A DNA stretch of 17,932 nt from NCBI GenBank assembly GCA_027858145.1, contig JAQIDF010000050.1, positions 1 through 17,932 of the forward strand, written 5' to 3'. Of this stretch, positions 16,707 through 17,932 are shown in pieces (position 1 is the stretch's first letter; each line of letters begins with the position of its first letter). Source of the DNA: Prolixibacteraceae bacterium (GTDB lineage: Bacteria; Bacteroidota; Bacteroidia; Bacteroidales; Prolixibacteraceae). Below the pieces are notes generated by a model. It saw only the letters and a program-made list of their open reading frames with translations. It had not been told where the DNA came from and ran no database searches. The position numbers and the translations under genes are program-made.

Positions 16707-16722
16707 GTTAATCCATTAGAAA
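16707..16722 (+). repeat. Right copy of 16-nt near-direct repeat flanking abiE
   Basis: GTTAATCCATTAGAAA lies 24 nt after the abiEii stop and pairs with the left copy at 14910-14925 (14 of 16 identical). The unit from one copy to the next contains exactly the abiEi-abiEii operon. Confidence 0.4.
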
Positions 16723-16761
16723 AGCATGTAATCAAAAGCATTCCAAACCTTTTATAGGGTA

Positions 16762-17060
16762 GAAGCAAGAGTGGTTTCGCTCATTCCCAAAAGCGCCTCG
16801 TACCCTCACCACATTTTGCTCATTCCTTCACTACACTTGCCCGGTCGCGATTGCCGGTACATCTAAACAACACCAGGCACAAAAACCCTCGTTCACTTCA
16901 TTAACGCTCCAATCCGCAGCGGTGGTTTCGTTTCACTTCACACCGTCCACTACTTTCCGCTTCATTGCGTTCACTTTAGTTTTAGAGCCTTTCCCCATAA
17001 CTTCAAAAGGTTGATAGAAAAATACAAGAGCTTCGCTAGCTCAGCACTTGTTAGCTCGTG
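16762..17060. other. GC-richer non-coding patch, possible recombination-site array
   Basis: This non-coding stretch has an unusual pyrimidine-rich plus strand. It contains two copies of GTGGTTTCG (16771-16779 and 16922-16930), each followed by a C/T-rich run with TCATTC or TTCACTTCAC words. The second lies in GCGGTGGTTTCG, a string I recall from the central part of Vibrio cholerae integron attC repeats, and TTAACGC precedes it (with GCGTT about 60 nt further on). A stem GAGCT/AGCTC (17028-17032, 17038-17042) lies inside ACAAG/CTTGT (17024-17028, 17047-17051); the two stems share one base, so they are alternatives or fray at that point. No open frame of note. Calling it attC-like is speculative. 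Confidence 0.3.
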
Positions 17061-17225
17061 TGTAGGTTCTACATCAATTCCCACCCACCAGTAACATCCT
17101 GCCTCGTTTTAACCATCTGAATTCCCCAAATAAATGAAAATGAAGTAATCCAAAAATTGAAACCTCAAAACAATTTATTTTTTCGCATACTTTTCAATTG
17201 TAAGCACTTGCACTATAATGGCGAA

Positions 17226-17387
17226 ATGAGAGTATTACAGGGTGTAGACATTACCCGGGATGCAAAAGCTGCCAACATTCTTTTACCATTTGGTGCAGGT
17301 GTTGAGGCTCAGGTGTATGTTTTCTTCGAAAGTGAAGAAAATTCCACTTACTCGTTAGATCAGCATGGAACTGTAAATGCGTCATAG
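17226..17387 (+). pseudogene. Short frame resembling the end of a DUF6266-like protein
   Basis: From ATG 17226 this reads 53 residues: MRVLQGVDITRDAKAANIL..., then VEAQVYVFFESEENSTYSLDQ, ending at 17385-17387. The pattern of a strand with YVFF-SE followed by a Ser-rich S-DQ segment resembles the C-terminal part of DUF6266 proteins, found in Bacteroidota and usually about 200 residues or more. I therefore read it as a truncated remnant. A TTG start at 17157 would extend it to 76 residues but adds nothing family-like. A TATAAT at 17214-17219 precedes it. It could be a real small protein instead. Confidence 0.4.
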
Positions 17388-17441
17388 TGTGAAAATTAGG
17401 TCAATTTAAGAAAAGAAAAAAAACCGTCACACTGAATGAAA

Positions 17442-17472
17442 AAAGGGTTAGCAAAAAAATTGCTAACCCTTT
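17442..17472 (-). terminator. Rho-independent terminator of tRNA-Pro
   Basis: A 13-bp perfect inverted repeat, AAAGGGTTAGCAA (17442-17454) with TTGCTAACCCTTT (17460-17472), has a 5-nt loop. Read on the minus strand the stem ends in a run of T residues (17439-17444 complement), 10 nt after the tRNA 3' end. This is a textbook intrinsic terminator for the minus-strand tRNA. It can also stop plus-strand transcripts less efficiently. Confidence 0.85.
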
Positions 17473-17482
17473 GATTTTTAAG

Positions 17483-17556
17483 TCGGGATGAGAAGACTTG
17501 AACTTCCGACCCCACGCCCCCCAGACGCGTACTCTACCTGACTGAGCTACATCCCG
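17483..17556 (-). tRNA. tRNA-Pro (anticodon GGG)
   Basis: Read on the minus strand, the 74-nt gene folds as a full cloverleaf. The acceptor stem is CGGGATG with CATCCCG and discriminator A. The D stem is GCTC/GAGT, the anticodon stem CGCGT/GCGTG with loop CTGGGGG (anticodon GGG), and the T arm GGAAG-TTCAAGT-CTTCT. It decodes CCC/CCU proline codons. The 3' CCA is not encoded and must be added, usual in many Bacteroidota. A strong terminator follows. It is probably the core-genome boundary of the accessory region; tRNA 3' ends are common integration targets, but I found no second copy of the 3' end in the window. Confidence 0.95.
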
Positions 17557-17789
17557 ATTAGTTGTTTTGCTAAACACGTTCTAAAGCATCCGCTTCTGTT
17601 TTAGCGCTTGCAAAAGTAACATTCCGATCTCAAATTTGCAACCCCATTCTTCATTTATATCGCTTTTTATTTAATGAGACTATTATTAAAACAAATTGTT
17701 TACGCATCATTAATTTAACACCAACTTTTATTCTATTTTTATGTTTCAATTTTGTAACAATTATCACGAATACGTGTTATTATTACAAT

Positions 17790-17797
17790 TATTTTTG
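17790..17797 (+). promoter_or_regulatory. Candidate -7 box TATTTTTG for trxB
   Basis: TATTTTTG is a full match to TAnnTTTG, ending 39 nt before the trxB ATG, a sensible leader length. A clear -33 TTTG at 19-21 nt is not present. The region 17557-17836 holds no gene. Confidence 0.4.
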
Positions 17798-17836
17798 AAC
17801 CGTTTGAAAAAGAATAACAATTAAAAAGATACAACC

Positions 17837-17932
17837 ATGTTTGATACAATGAATTTATCTGATAAGCAACCTGAAAAAGGTAAAGTTGAAGGAGATGCTG
17901 AAAAAGTTAAATGTTTAATCGTTGGTTCAGGG
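17837..17932 (+). CDS. trxB: Thioredoxin reductase, N-terminal fragment (runs off the window)
   Basis: The 32 codons present end in KVKCLIVGSG, which begins the FAD-binding Rossmann fold (GxGxxG) as in thioredoxin-disulfide reductases of Bacteroidota, where the next residues are usually PAGYTAA. The enzyme uses NADPH and FAD to reduce thioredoxin in the cytoplasm. The first 20 residues are a variable, Lys/Asp-rich leader. ATG 17837 is used; an in-frame ATG at 17849 is an alternative. The gene is cut by the window edge, so the CxxC active site is not visible. It lies on the opposite strand to the tRNA and marks the likely core genome side. Confidence 0.75.
   Translation, partial: MFDTMNLSDKQPEKGKVEGDAEKVKCLIVGSG

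Noticed and set aside
17483..17556. tRNA-Pro as an att site with a second copy of its 3' end
   Set aside because: I looked for a direct repeat of the T-arm and acceptor sequence elsewhere in the window and found none; the other end may be outside.
1..17932. CRISPR array or cas genes
   Set aside because: No regularly spaced 20-40-nt repeats are present; the only tandem array is the 7-nt CCAATGA unit without spacers.

Overview
This window looks like a defence-rich accessory region of a member of the Bacteroidota. A marine or anaerobic Marinilabiliales/Prolixibacteraceae-type genome is my guess, from overall style only. Supporting signs are low GC, several TAnnTTTG boxes (the Bacteroidota -7 promoter element), few strong Shine-Dalgarno sequences, a secreted T/S1-type protease, a DUF6266-like fragment, and a TrxB whose N-terminus resembles Bacteroidota enzymes.

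Layout. Positions 1-538 are non-coding and hold two hairpins and a CCAATGA tandem repeat. At 539-3976 is a complete type I restriction R subunit (HsdR, EcoEI/EcoAI type); the matching hsdM and hsdS are not in view. It is followed after 17 nt by an FRG-domain protein (3994-5178). After a REP-like double hairpin comes an AAA_15/RloA-like ATPase (5576-6850), with the truncated remains of an RloB-like partner (6854-6997). Next is a tightly coupled pair (TAA directly abutting ATG): a 706-residue ABC/SMC-like AAA ATPase (7028-9148) and a 344-residue unrecognised partner (9149-10183), then a very acidic small protein (10254-10742) and a multi-pass membrane protein (10856-11512). This ATPase/partner/acidic-protein group is the best candidate in the window for an undescribed system. 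A decayed stretch leads to a secreted trypsin-like protease (12216-13334), another decayed stretch, and a TPR-like protein on the minus strand (13911-14540). A type IV toxin-antitoxin pair, AbiEi/AbiEii (14998-16682), sits between GC-rich structured patches and two near-identical 16-nt direct repeats.

The right end looks like core genome: tRNA-Pro(GGG) on the minus strand with its own terminator (17442-17556), and the first 32 codons of thioredoxin reductase (17837 to the window edge).

Reading: the segment from hsdR to AbiE is a mosaic of anti-phage modules (restriction, RloA-type ATPase, a new-looking ATPase pair, abortive-infection TA), with truncated pieces showing turnover, set against a tRNA/trxB core boundary. 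The functions of the unrecognised genes are inferred from company and motifs only; no homology search was available.
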